A stretch of DNA of 64,000 nucleotides from CAVUMR01 sp963742715 (GTDB taxonomy: Bacteria; Actinomycetota; Actinomycetes; Mycobacteriales; Micromonosporaceae): assembly GCA_963742715.1 (NCBI GenBank), contig CAVUMR010000002.1:434001-498000 (forward strand). Reading direction: 5' to 3'. The notes beneath the pieces are model-generated. The model was not told the DNA's origin. It made no database searches and was given only the letters and a program-made list of their open reading frames with translations. Both the position numbers and the translations under genes were made by a program. Positions 8,783 through 18,736 of this stretch are shown here, in pieces. Within the stretch, counting starts at the first letter, position 1; the number at the start of each line of letters is the position of its first letter.

Positions 8783-9394
8783 CTAGACCGACGCGAGCGC
8801 CCGGGCGTAGTTGACCTGGTTGTGCACCTGGATCACCTGCGCCTGGCTGTGTACCGGTATCCGGGCGACGTACTGGAAGTCGACGGTACGCACGGACACC
8901 AGCGCGAAACCGTCGTACACGGTCTCCTTGGCCAGCAGGAACAGCAGCGCGAACGGTGCCAGGCAGAACGTCACGCAGGTGACGAAGCCGAGGACGAACA
9001 GGGCGAGCGTGAGCGACAGCCCGGTGATGAGCCCCCAGTTGGCCATCTTCTGCCGGGGGTACCACTGCTCGGTGACCTCCCAGATGGAGCCCCGCAGCGG
9101 GACCACGCCGCCGGGCGTACGCACCGTGGTCGTGGTCACCTGGATCTCGGCGATCTGCGCGAGGATCGTCTCGCCCAGCACCGAGCTGATCGGCTCGAGT
9201 TCACCGGGCGGCAGCGGCATCGTGGGGTGCGGGGAGTCCGGCCGGTACGCGTACGGATCGGGCCCGGGCTGCGGCAGCGGCACGGTGTAGTCGGGCTGGT
9301 ACGGGCCGGGTGCCGGGCCGATCATCGGCGGCGGCAGGTACGGATCGGGCTGACCGTCCTGTTCCCAGGGGCTGGACGGTCGCTGCGGATCCAT
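8783..9394 (-). CDS. proline-rich membrane protein of unknown function
   Basis: The protein has about 203 residues from ATG (an in-frame GTG at 9403 would add three). The first ~65 residues are rich in P, D, G and Y (DPYLPPPMIGPAPGPY), typical of actinobacterial cytoplasmic tails. A segment with beta character (QIAEIQVTTTTVRTPGGVVPLRG) follows. One long or two short transmembrane segments lie around LITGLSLTLALFVLGFVTC and LAPFALLFLLA. The C-terminus is predicted extracytoplasmic or peripheral. I do not recognise the family. No strong ribosome site is visible, so the start is uncertain. Confidence 0.65.
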   Translation of the reverse strand: MDPQRPSSPWEQDGQPDPYLPPPMIGPAPGPYQPDYTVPLPQPGPDPYAYRPDSPHPTMPLPPGELEPISSVLGETILAQIAEIQVTTTTVRTPGGVVPLRGSIWEVTEQWYPRQKMANWGLITGLSLTLALFVLGFVTCVTFCLAPFALLFLLAKETVYDGFALVSVRTVDFQYVARIPVHSQAQVIQVHNQVNYARALASV

Positions 9395-9464
9395 GAAGGT
9401 CACGATATCCGAGGCGGGCGACCGGTCACGAGGTCAGCGGAGACCGGACTTCGCGGCAGCGCCG

Positions 9465-10280
9465 TTAAGCGGCCGGGGTCGTCGACCGGTCACGAGCGGG
9501 CCCGAGCCGGGCCTCCCGCCGGGCCAACCAGCCGAAACCGACCAGCGTGAGCGCGGCGAACAGCCACCACTGCACGATGTACGACAGGTTCTGGCCGGGA
9601 TCCTCGCGCTCGACCGGGATGCCGCTGAAGGCCCGATCCGCGGGCGGGGTCTGCGAGTCGGCGGTCACGTACCCGCCGTACACCGGGTACGGCAACTGCC
9701 GGCCCAGCACGATCGGATCGATCCGGCGTACCTCGGCTCGACCGTCCCGTCGCTCCACCTCGGTACGCCCGCTCTCCGGCAGCCGTACCTTGCCGACCAC
9801 GGTCACCGTGCCCACCGGCGCGGCGGGCACGGACGGTACCGCCCGGGCACCTCCGGGCGCGGGCGGAATCCAGCCGCGGTCCACCAGTACCGCCGATCCG
9901 TCGGCCAGCACCAGCGGCGTGAGTACCTCGAAGCCGACCTGGTGGTCGACGGTACGGCCGCGGGCGAGGATCTCGTGGCTCTGGTCGTACCGCCCGGTCG
10001 CGGTCACCCGGTCGTACTCGACCTGATCCGGCGGAGCGGTACGGGCCGACAGCAGCTGCTCCACCGGTACCGGCTGGGCGCGGGCGGCCGCGTCGATCCG
10101 ATTGTTGATCGAGGTGCGCTCGGCGTACCGGTGGACCTGCCAGATGCCGAGGCCGACCATCGTGGCCGCGGCTACCAGCGTGATCACGCCCGCCAGAATC
10201 CAGCGCGGCCGGGACAGCACCGCGAGTACCGATGGCCGCAGCGACGGTGCGGGCGCGGGCTGTTCGCCGACGCGGGACAT
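9465..10280 (-). CDS. SURF1 family cytochrome oxidase biogenesis protein
   Basis: The protein has 271 residues with the SURF1 architecture: transmembrane helix at residues ~28-48 ending in the hallmark GIWQVHRYAER, a long extracytoplasmic domain, and a second helix near the C-terminus (WWLFAALTLVGFGWL). The conserved LVDRGWIPP motif sits in the middle. SURF1 assists haem a insertion or assembly of the aa3-type oxidase in the membrane. A probable oxidase subunit CtaJ lies at 50.4 kb, but no other oxidase genes are adjacent. Confidence 0.9.
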   Translation of the reverse strand: MSRVGEQPAPAPSLRPSVLAVLSRPRWILAGVITLVAAATMVGLGIWQVHRYAERTSINNRIDAAARAQPVPVEQLLSARTAPPDQVEYDRVTATGRYDQSHEILARGRTVDHQVGFEVLTPLVLADGSAVLVDRGWIPPAPGGARAVPSVPAAPVGTVTVVGKVRLPESGRTEVERRDGRAEVRRIDPIVLGRQLPYPVYGGYVTADSQTPPADRAFSGIPVEREDPGQNLSYIVQWWLFAALTLVGFGWLARREARLGPARDRSTTPAA

Positions 10281-10338
10281 GGCTGCACGCTACCCGGGCC
10301 GGCCGCGCGCGTCGGTGCCGAGGTCGACCGGTTCGAAG

Positions 10339-10797
10339 TCAGTCGACGAGCCAGTTGCCGTCGGCCATCAGCTCACGGCCGGGCAGTTCGTTGGCTTCGC
10401 GCCACGCCAGGAGCCGCTGCGGGTACACCCGGAAGTAGTGGTATGAGGTTTTGAGCTCGCGCGGGTCGAAGCCGGTCTTGGCGGCGAACGCGGCACCGAC
10501 CGCGGCCGGGATCTCGGAGTCCGGCGTCGCCTCCACGATGCCCTCGATCAGGATCAGATCGCGGGTCGGGCCGATGCCGAGGCGGACCGTGCCGGTCGCG
10601 CGCAGGTTCCGCCCGGTCGGGCTCGCGGACGGCGTGGCCAGCAGCAGAGTCCTGCCGTCCCAGAGGAACGACAGCGGAACCAGGTACGGCGTACCGGTGT
10701 CCCGGTCGGCGGTGGCGACCCAGGCGTCGACGTCGCGTTCGAGCCGGTCCAGGGTGTCCTTCTTGCGCTGGTGCGGACTGCGGGGCGGCGGGTTCAT
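10339..10797 (-). CDS. pyridoxamine 5'-phosphate oxidase-like FMN-binding split-barrel protein
   Basis: The protein has 152 residues from ATG 10797 (MNPPPRSPHQRKKD), chosen over an upstream in-frame start at 10839 that adds an unconserved leader. The pattern VATADRDTGTPYLVPLSFLWDGRTLLLATPS, broken here by family-typical turns, is the core of the FMN/F420-binding split barrel, and the C-terminal FRVYPQRLLAWREANEL closes it. Such proteins bind FMN, F420 or haem and act as oxidases, reductases or binders. The cofactor cannot be assigned from this sequence. Confidence 0.75.
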   Translation of the reverse strand: MNPPPRSPHQRKKDTLDRLERDVDAWVATADRDTGTPYLVPLSFLWDGRTLLLATPSASPTGRNLRATGTVRLGIGPTRDLILIEGIVEATPDSEIPAAVGAAFAAKTGFDPRELKTSYHYFRVYPQRLLAWREANELPGRELMADGNWLVD

Positions 10798-11106
10798 CGT
10801 CGACAACCTCCTCTGGCTGGAGCTTGGTCGGATCGACACACCAGCTGGTCGGATTGACTCAAGCAGGCGGATCGACTCACGGGGGCGGGAATGACGCAGA
10901 CGGTACCGAGCGGGTCACCCAGAGCGGCGCGCGGCGCGGATTTCGCGGTCCCGCAGGCAGTCGATCACGCTCAGGCGGTATGGTCTTGCGGCGGATCGGG
11001 CGATTTGCGGGCATGTGCTGGGCCGGCCCGCAGAGACGGGGAGCGGAGTGACGAGGGCGCTCGGGTGGGGGTCACGGCGGATTCTCGTCGCGGCCAGGAC
11101 CGTGCG

Positions 11107-11214
11107 GTCGGCCAGGAGCGAGTGGTCGGTCAGGAGCGAGTGGTCGGTCAGGAGCGAGTGGTCGGCCGGGAACGGGCGGTCGGCCAGTACCGAGCGGATG
11201 GCCAGCACCGTGCA
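11107..11214 (+). repeat. 18-bp tandem repeat upstream of the GNAT gene
   Basis: Six units of 18 bases follow one another from 11107. The first three are nearly identical (GTCGGTCAGGAGCGAGTG) and the later three are increasingly diverged. The unit is a whole number of codons and is open in the GNAT frame, where it would read VGQERV repeated. The last unit ends ten bases before the GNAT ATG. Confidence 0.8.
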
Positions 11215-11223
11215 GGTGTCCAG

Positions 11224-11817
11224 ATGACCGTGCAGACCAGCGCGCCGGCGCGGTTTCCCGAGCTCAACGTCGTTACGCCACGGTTGGTGGTGCGGCCGCT
11301 CACGGTCGAGGACGCCGCCGAGCTCGTACCGATCTGCGACGACAAGCTGACCCGCCGGTGGCTGCCGCTGCCCACGCCGTACACCGAAGCCGACGCCCGG
11401 ATGTGGTGCACCTGGCGGGCGGCCGAGCGCCGTACCTCCGGCGACGGTGACCACTACGGCATCGTGCGGCGCGAGGACGAGTGCCTGGTCGGTTGCGTGT
11501 GGGCCAAGCGGACCGACCTGAACGCGCTGGTCACCGAGGTGTCCTACGCGGTACTGCCGTCGGCGCGCGGTTTCGGCTTCGCCGCCGAGGCGGTGGACGC
11601 GCTCACCATGTCGTTGCTGCTCGAGCACAGTTTCCAGCGGGTGGAGCTGCGCATCGCGCCGGGCAACACCGCGTCGCACCGGGTAGCGGTGAAGGCGGGG
11701 TTCACCTACGAGGGACTGCTCCGCAACGCCGGATACCTGTCCACCGGCCGGGTCGATCTCGGCGTGTGGTCCCTGGTACCGGCGGACCTGCGGCCCGATG
11801 GCAGCGCCAGCCCGTAA
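11224..11817 (+). CDS. GNAT family N-acetyltransferase (RimJ/RimL-like)
   Basis: The protein has 197 residues from ATG 11224. The same frame is open back to 10891, so a longer protein with a low-complexity VGQER leader is formally possible. The N-terminal strand TPRLVVRPLTVEDAAEL is the standard start of RimJ/RimL-like acetyltransferases. The acetyl-CoA loop appears as SARGFGFAAEAV and the family-typical GNTASHRVAVKAGF follows. It is predicted to acetylate an amine on a protein N-terminus or small molecule. The stop codon lies in the first copy of a 16-17-bp tandem repeat. Confidence 0.85.
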   Translation: MTVQTSAPARFPELNVVTPRLVVRPLTVEDAAELVPICDDKLTRRWLPLPTPYTEADARMWCTWRAAERRTSGDGDHYGIVRREDECLVGCVWAKRTDLNALVTEVSYAVLPSARGFGFAAEAVDALTMSLLLEHSFQRVELRIAPGNTASHRVAVKAGFTYEGLLRNAGYLSTGRVDLGVWSLVPADLRPDGSASP

Positions 11818-11874
11818 AGCAGCCAGCCCGTAAAGCAGCCAGCCCGTAAGAGCAGCCAGCCCGTGAGAGCAGCG
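11801..11874 (+). repeat. 16-17-bp tandem repeat carrying duplicated stop codons
   Basis: Four copies of AGC(A/G)CCAGCCCGTAA-type units run over the end of the GNAT gene. The gene's own TAA is at 11815, and the following copies present TAA at 11831 and 11847 and TGA near 11864. The unit length changes from 16 to 17, so the later stops fall in different frames. Confidence 0.8.
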
Positions 11875-11894
11875 CCGGTACGAGCGACCCGCGG

Positions 11895-12701
11895 CTACGA
11901 CTGGAGCTCGAGCTCCGCGCTCGTGTCGCCGACCGACATGTCGATCCGGTTCATCCGGGCGCCATCCGGCACGTCGTAGAACAGGTGGTACGTCTGGACG
12001 CTGTTGCCGGCCAGCATCGCGTCCCGGGCGGCCATGACCTTGGCGGCCGGCCGCGCGTCGAGCCCGACATCCAGCCGTACCTGCCAGCTCGCCAGGTCCA
12101 GGTAGTGCGCCTGCCGACCGGTATTCTCGGCCCGGACGTCCACCCGGCAGTACTGCCCCGACTCGGGCGGTACGGACCGGCCGCGGACGTGGTCGAGGCC
12201 GCACCGGGCACCGACGACCGTGAGGTGCACGTTCGACGCGGTGGCCGAACCGCCGACGGTGTACCCGAAGCCGAAGTACGGCGCGGCGAGCCGGTAGCCG
12301 GCGTAGCCGGCGACGCCCAGCACCAGCACCAGCACCAGCCCGAGCACCATCCGCTTGACCACCCGGGGGCCGCCCTGGCGCCGGCGGCGCGCTCCGGCCC
12401 GGCGGGGCTTCGTCAGGTCTGGTTCGGCGAGCAGGGTGGCCGCTGGTTCTGCCGTCCGGCTCCGGGGATCCTGCCCGGACCAGGGATCCCACTGGGTGCC
12501 GCGGGTGTGGCGCGGCGCGGCGGGGTCGTTGACCGGTTCGATCCGACGGGGCTCCCGACCTGCGACCGGCGGGTCGGTGGAGTCTCCTGCGGATTCGGAC
12601 AGTTCCCGCAACGAGCGGTAACCCGGAGCGTCGTCGCTACCGGGTGGGGTGGCGTGCAACGCCGGGTCGCCGGAGCGGAAGCGGTCAGCGGGCTGCGTCA
12701 C
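11895..12701 (-). CDS. membrane-anchored DUF4352-like protein
   Basis: The protein has 268 residues from GTG 12701, chosen because GGAAGGAG lies about five bases upstream; ATG 12740 would overlap that site. Residues 1-115 are a disordered acidic/proline region ending in a basic patch (RRRRQGG). One transmembrane helix follows (MVLGLVLVLVLGVAGYAGY). The outer domain (residues ~155-268) has the pattern of DUF4352 immunoglobulin-like domains: SNVHLTVVGARCG, then YCRVDVRAENTGRQAHYLDL, with paired cysteines. Its function is unknown; a telokin-like surface domain is expected. Confidence 0.7.
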   Translation of the reverse strand: MTQPADRFRSGDPALHATPPGSDDAPGYRSLRELSESAGDSTDPPVAGREPRRIEPVNDPAAPRHTRGTQWDPWSGQDPRSRTAEPAATLLAEPDLTKPRRAGARRRRQGGPRVVKRMVLGLVLVLVLGVAGYAGYRLAAPYFGFGYTVGGSATASNVHLTVVGARCGLDHVRGRSVPPESGQYCRVDVRAENTGRQAHYLDLASWQVRLDVGLDARPAAKVMAARDAMLAGNSVQTYHLFYDVPDGARMNRIDMSVGDTSAELELQS

Positions 12702-12934
12702 CAGCGCTCCTTCCTTGGAGCTGCCTTGTCGACGCGTCACGTTAGGCCAAATGACCGGTCCGCGGGTCAGCCGTTCGGCTGTGACCTTTTACCAGTGTTT
12801 GTGCTTCCAGGCATGGAATCAACCCTTCCCCGCAGGGGACCAGCCCCTCGACGGAATCCGGTGGACGCGATCCACCCCGGATGTCGCCCGGAGTCGGTGA
12901 GCCGGCACGATCAGGTCATGCGGAGAGCGGGACC

Positions 12935-14254
12935 ATGACGCAGTCGTACCCGATGGGTCTGCGGCTGGACGGCCGGCGGGTGCTGGTCGTCGGTGGCGGC
13001 GCGGTCGCCCAGCGCCGGATACCGGCCCTGCTGGACGCCGGCGCGCTGGTCGAGCTGGTGTCGCCATCGGCCACCATCGCGCTGGACGGGTTGGCCGCCG
13101 AAGGCCGGATCCGCTGGCACCGCCGGCCTTTCGCACCGGCGGACGTCGACGGCGCGTGGCTGGTACACGCGGCCACCGACGACCCGGCGGCGAACGCGGC
13201 GGTGTCGGCCGCCGCCGAGGACCGGCGCGTGTTCTGCGTACGGGCCGATGACGCCGCCGCGGCTACCGCGTGGACCCCGACCGTGGTACGTCACGACGAG
13301 CTCACCGTGGCGATCCTCGGCGGCGGCGACCCGCGCCGGTCGATGGTGCTGCGGGAAGCCATCCGGACCAGGCTGGCCGACGGATCGCTGGACGCGCCAC
13401 GGTTCCGCGAGCCGGAGACCGGCCGGCCGGGACAGCTGCGGTCACCGGGCGGTCGGACCGTACCGGGCGTCGCGCTGGTCGGTGCTGGTCCCGGCGACCC
13501 GGAGCTGATCACGGTACGAGGGCGCCGGCTGCTCGGTCGCGCCGACGTGGTCGTGGTGGACCGGCTCGCCCCCCAACTGCTGCTGGACGAGCTGCGGCCG
13601 GACGTGGAGCTGGTGGACGCCGCGAAGCTGCCGCGCGGCCGGTACCTCAACCAGCAGGCGATCAACGACGTGCTGGTGGAGCGCGGGCTGGCCGGCCGGT
13701 ACGTGGTGCGGCTCAAGGGCGGCGATCCGTTCGTGTTCGGCCGCGGCGGTGAGGAGCTGCAGGCCTGCCTGGCGGCCGGCGTACCGGTCGAGATCGTGCC
13801 CGGGGTCACCAGCGCGATCGGGGTGCCGGGGCTGGCCGGGATACCGGTCACGCATCGCGGGGTGGCGCACGAGCTGGTGGTGGTCTCCGGGCACGTACCT
13901 CCGGACGATCCCGGTTCGCTGGTCGACTGGCCCGCGCTGGCCCGGCTGCGCGGCACTGTGGTGCTGCTCATGGCGGTACAGAATCTGCCGGCGATCGTGG
14001 CGACGCTGCTGGCCGGTGGCCGTCCCGCGGACACCCCGGCGGCGGCGGTCCAGGACGGCGGTACGCCGCAGCAGCGCACCGTCCGCGGCACGTTGGGTGA
14101 CTTCGCCGACGTCGTCGCCGGTGCCGGGATCGGTCCGCCGGCGGTGATCGTCATCGGCGCGGTGGCCGCGCTGGTCGACGCCGACGGGTTGAGCGCCGAC
14201 GCGCTGGTCGACGCCGACGGACCCGAACCGCGGCCTGACGGTCAGGACGGGTAG
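12935..14254 (+). CDS. cysG: siroheme synthase CysG: precorrin-2 dehydrogenase / uroporphyrinogen-III methyltransferase
   Basis: The protein has 439 residues from ATG 12935 (an upstream GTG at 12881 would add 18). Residues ~8-160 form the Rossmann dehydrogenase/ferrochelatase-like domain (RRVLVVGGGAVAQRRIPAL). Residues ~175-420 are the SUMT domain: VALVGAGPGDPELITVRG, the LKGGDPFVFGRGGEE motif and PGVTSAIGVPGLAGIPVTHR are all present. The protein turns uroporphyrinogen III into precorrin-2 and then sirohydrochlorin for sirohaem of sulfite/nitrite reductases. No reductase lies nearby. The last residues repeat ADALVDADG, a small in-frame duplication. Confidence 0.92.
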   Translation: MTQSYPMGLRLDGRRVLVVGGGAVAQRRIPALLDAGALVELVSPSATIALDGLAAEGRIRWHRRPFAPADVDGAWLVHAATDDPAANAAVSAAAEDRRVFCVRADDAAAATAWTPTVVRHDELTVAILGGGDPRRSMVLREAIRTRLADGSLDAPRFREPETGRPGQLRSPGGRTVPGVALVGAGPGDPELITVRGRRLLGRADVVVVDRLAPQLLLDELRPDVELVDAAKLPRGRYLNQQAINDVLVERGLAGRYVVRLKGGDPFVFGRGGEELQACLAAGVPVEIVPGVTSAIGVPGLAGIPVTHRGVAHELVVVSGHVPPDDPGSLVDWPALARLRGTVVLLMAVQNLPAIVATLLAGGRPADTPAAAVQDGGTPQQRTVRGTLGDFADVVAGAGIGPPAVIVIGAVAALVDADGLSADALVDADGPEPRPDGQDG

Positions 14255-14263
14255 CCGTCCGGA

Positions 14264-14362
14264 CCGGGTCAGCCGTCCGCCGGGTCAGCCGTCGGACCAG
14301 GTCAGACGTACCGGGTCAGCCGTCCGCCGGGTCAGCCGTCGGACCAGGTCACACGTACCGGG

Positions 14363-14373
<11 letters not shown>
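14264..14373. repeat. 47-bp tandem repeat at the 3' end of the trehalose gene
   Basis: Two full copies start at 14264 and 14311, and a third partial copy starts at 14358 and contains the stop codon of the minus-strand trehalose gene (complement of TCA at 14363-14365). The unit is built from GGTCAGCCGTC(C/G)G motifs, so the end of the gene is duplicated downstream. The repeat fills the space between the converging cysG and trehalose genes. Confidence 0.85.
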
Positions 14374-16639
<2,266 letters not shown>

Positions 16640-16732
16640 TGCCGGGGCCTCCTAGGTCTGGTTTCGCCGCTGTGCGGATCCGGGTTCGGTGGACCCAGCC
16701 TAGTCGCCCCCCGGCGGTACCCCCGGCAGACG

Positions 16733-16768
16733 ACTGGGCGGCCCGACCGATCGGTCGGGCCGCCCAGT
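16733..16768. terminator. perfect 36-bp palindrome between sugar transporter and trehalose genes
   Basis: The 18 bases ACTGGGCGGCCCGACCGA (16733-16750) are followed at once by their exact reverse complement (16751-16768), with no loop bases between. It starts 40 bases after the stop of the permease gene at 16809. It could be a transcription terminator for the transporter operon or a two-fold protein site before the trehalose gene. Being fully symmetric, it works equally on either strand. Confidence 0.65.
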
Positions 16769-16808
16769 TCCGTTCCCACCAGCGGCTTCGCCACACCTCA
16801 GAGTGTGG

Positions 16809-17717
16809 TTACTTGACGCCTCCCGCGGTCAGGCCCTCGACGATCCGGCGCTGGAACAGCAGCACCATGATCACCAGCGGTACGGTGACGACCACGCCGG
16901 CCGCCATCTGGGTGCCGAACGGCTGGTCGAAGCCGTACTGCCCGGTGAACAGCGAGACCACCACGGTGGCCGGCCGTACCGTCGGCTCGTTCGTCACCGA
17001 CAGCGCGACGATGAACTCGTTCCAGACCGTGATGAAGGTCAGGATCGCGGTGGTGAACACACCGGGTGCGGCGAGCGGAAGGATCACCTTCCGGAACGCC
17101 TGCGCCGGCGTACACCCGTCGATCTGCGCGGCCTCTTCCAGCTCGTACGGCATCTGCTTGAAGAACGCCGTCAGCAACCACACCGCGAGCGGCAACGCGA
17201 AGCTCATGTCCGGCAGGATCATCGCCTGGTACGTGTTGATCCAGTCGATCGAGACGAACAGCTTGAGCAGCGGCACCAGCAGCGAGACGCCGGGGAACAT
17301 CGACGTGGCGATGATCGCGGCGAGCACGATGCCCTTGCCCCGGAACTCCACCCGGGCCAGCACGTACGCGGCCAGAATGCCGATGACCAGCACCGCGATG
17401 GTGGTGACACCGGCGATCAGCACGCTGTTGATGAGGCCGCGGATGAAGCCGTTGTTGGCGCTGAACGCGCTGGTGAAGTTCTCGAACGACGGCGGTGCCG
17501 GCAGCACCGAGTTGGAGAACAGGTCGGACTGCCGGCGCAGTGCCGACACGACCATCCAGTAGAACGGCAGCAGGCAGTACAGCACGATCAGGGCGATGCC
17601 GACGTAGTACCACGGGCTGCTCTGGCCGGGCGCCTTGGTGCGCTTGCGCCGGGTGCCCGGGGTGTCCGCCACGGGCGGGTCGGTCGTGATCGGAGCGGTC
17701 GGGGTAGCGGTACTCAT
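16809..17717 (-). CDS. carbohydrate ABC transporter permease (MalG/SugB type)
   Basis: The protein has 302 residues: a disordered cytoplasmic N-terminus, then six transmembrane helices, the first at YVGIALIVLYCLLPFYWMVV. The EAA loop that contacts the ATPase is seen as LEEAAQIDGCTPAQAFRKV. This is the second permease of a CUT1 sugar importer. Its start lies two bases after the stop of the upstream permease, so the two are cotranslated. The operon encodes no ATPase; a shared MsiK-like ATPase elsewhere is expected. Confidence 0.9.
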   Translation of the reverse strand: MSTATPTAPITTDPPVADTPGTRRKRTKAPGQSSPWYYVGIALIVLYCLLPFYWMVVSALRRQSDLFSNSVLPAPPSFENFTSAFSANNGFIRGLINSVLIAGVTTIAVLVIGILAAYVLARVEFRGKGIVLAAIIATSMFPGVSLLVPLLKLFVSIDWINTYQAMILPDMSFALPLAVWLLTAFFKQMPYELEEAAQIDGCTPAQAFRKVILPLAAPGVFTTAILTFITVWNEFIVALSVTNEPTVRPATVVVSLFTGQYGFDQPFGTQMAAGVVVTVPLVIMVLLFQRRIVEGLTAGGVK

Positions 17718-17719
17718 GA

Positions 17720-18679
17720 CTACTTCCTCCCTACGCCGCGACCGACGATGTCGGCGCCGAGCACTCGGACGAACACGAACGCGGCGATGGCGACGTAGAT
17801 GAACAGCACCGTCGAGTAGGCCGCGGCCGGTCCGAACCGGGAGTTGTTCAACTCGTCCCAGGCCAGCATGGACAGCGTTTCGACCGATCGTTTACGTACG
17901 CCGATCAGCACGAACGGCAGGTCGAACATCCGCAGTACATCCAGGATGCGGAACAGCACCGCAACCACGAGTGCGGGTTTGACCAGCGGCAGCGTGATCC
18001 GCCAGAACGTCCTGAACGCCCCTGATCCGTCCACCTTTGCCGCCTCGTACACCTCGGCCGGGATGATCTGCAGGCCGGCGAGGACGAGCAGGCCGATGAA
18101 GGGTGCGGTCTTCCAGGTGTCCGCGATCATCACGGCGAGCCAGGCGTGGAAGCCCTCGGTCGTCCACAGCACCTTGGTGTGCAGCAGGTCGTTGGCGATG
18201 CCGTCGGCCTGGAAGATCCACCGCCAGAGCAGGCCGGAGATCGCGGTCGGGATCGCCCAGGGCACCAGGATGCTGGCGCGGACGAGGCCGCGGCCGCGGA
18301 ACGCCTTGTTCATGATCAGGGCCATCGCGACACCGAGCACGGTCTCGATCAGCACCCCGACGATGGTGAACGTGGTGGTGTTCCAGAACGCGTTCCAGAA
18401 TCGGTCGGCGGTACCGCCGGAGAAGATGCCGGCGTAGTTGTCCAGGCCGTAGCTCGTGGTGCGGACGAGCGCGCCACTGGTCTGGTCGATGCTTTCGGCC
18501 GTCTGCTGGAACGACAACCGGAGTGCGGCGACCACCGGATAGCCGACGACAAGCGTGAGCACCAGCATGGTGGGGGAGAGCAGCAGCGCGGCGAACCTAC
18601 CGACGCCTGCGGTACGGCCTCCGCCACGTGGCTGCTTACCGACCGGCGCTGTCGGCGGCGCCGTGATCGTCGTGGTCAC
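17720..18679 (-). CDS. carbohydrate ABC transporter permease (MalF/SugA type)
   Basis: The protein has 319 residues from GTG 18679, chosen for the GAGGAGG six bases upstream; an earlier start at 18712 would overlap that ribosome site. Six transmembrane helices are visible, beginning with LLLSPTMLVLTLVVGYPVV. The EAA loop reads VYEAAKVDGSGAFRTFWRI. It pairs with the downstream permease to form the membrane channel of a CUT1 importer. Expression relative to the preceding binding-protein gene is probably set by the hairpin in the 57-base gap. Confidence 0.9.
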   Translation of the reverse strand: MTTTITAPPTAPVGKQPRGGGRTAGVGRFAALLLSPTMLVLTLVVGYPVVAALRLSFQQTAESIDQTSGALVRTTSYGLDNYAGIFSGGTADRFWNAFWNTTTFTIVGVLIETVLGVAMALIMNKAFRGRGLVRASILVPWAIPTAISGLLWRWIFQADGIANDLLHTKVLWTTEGFHAWLAVMIADTWKTAPFIGLLVLAGLQIIPAEVYEAAKVDGSGAFRTFWRITLPLVKPALVVAVLFRILDVLRMFDLPFVLIGVRKRSVETLSMLAWDELNNSRFGPAAAYSTVLFIYVAIAAFVFVRVLGADIVGRGVGRK

Positions 18680-18697
18680 GTGGGACCTCCTCAAGAG

Positions 18698-18731
18698 GCT
18701 GGGCCGGGGCACCGACGCGCCCCGGCCCAGC
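18698..18731 (-). terminator. intra-operon hairpin after the solute-binding-protein gene
   Basis: A perfect 12-base stem (GCTGGGCCGGGG at 18698-18709 against 18720-18731) with a 10-base loop sits six bases after the binding-protein stop and before the permease ribosome site. This is the position where leaky terminators or 3'-end stabilisers raise binding protein over permease. Confidence 0.75.
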
Positions 18732-18736
18732 GGCCG

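Noticed and set aside
10320..10345. tRNA-like GGTTCGAAGTC segment
   Set aside because: No matching acceptor or anticodon arms could be built around it; it lies at the end of a protein gene.
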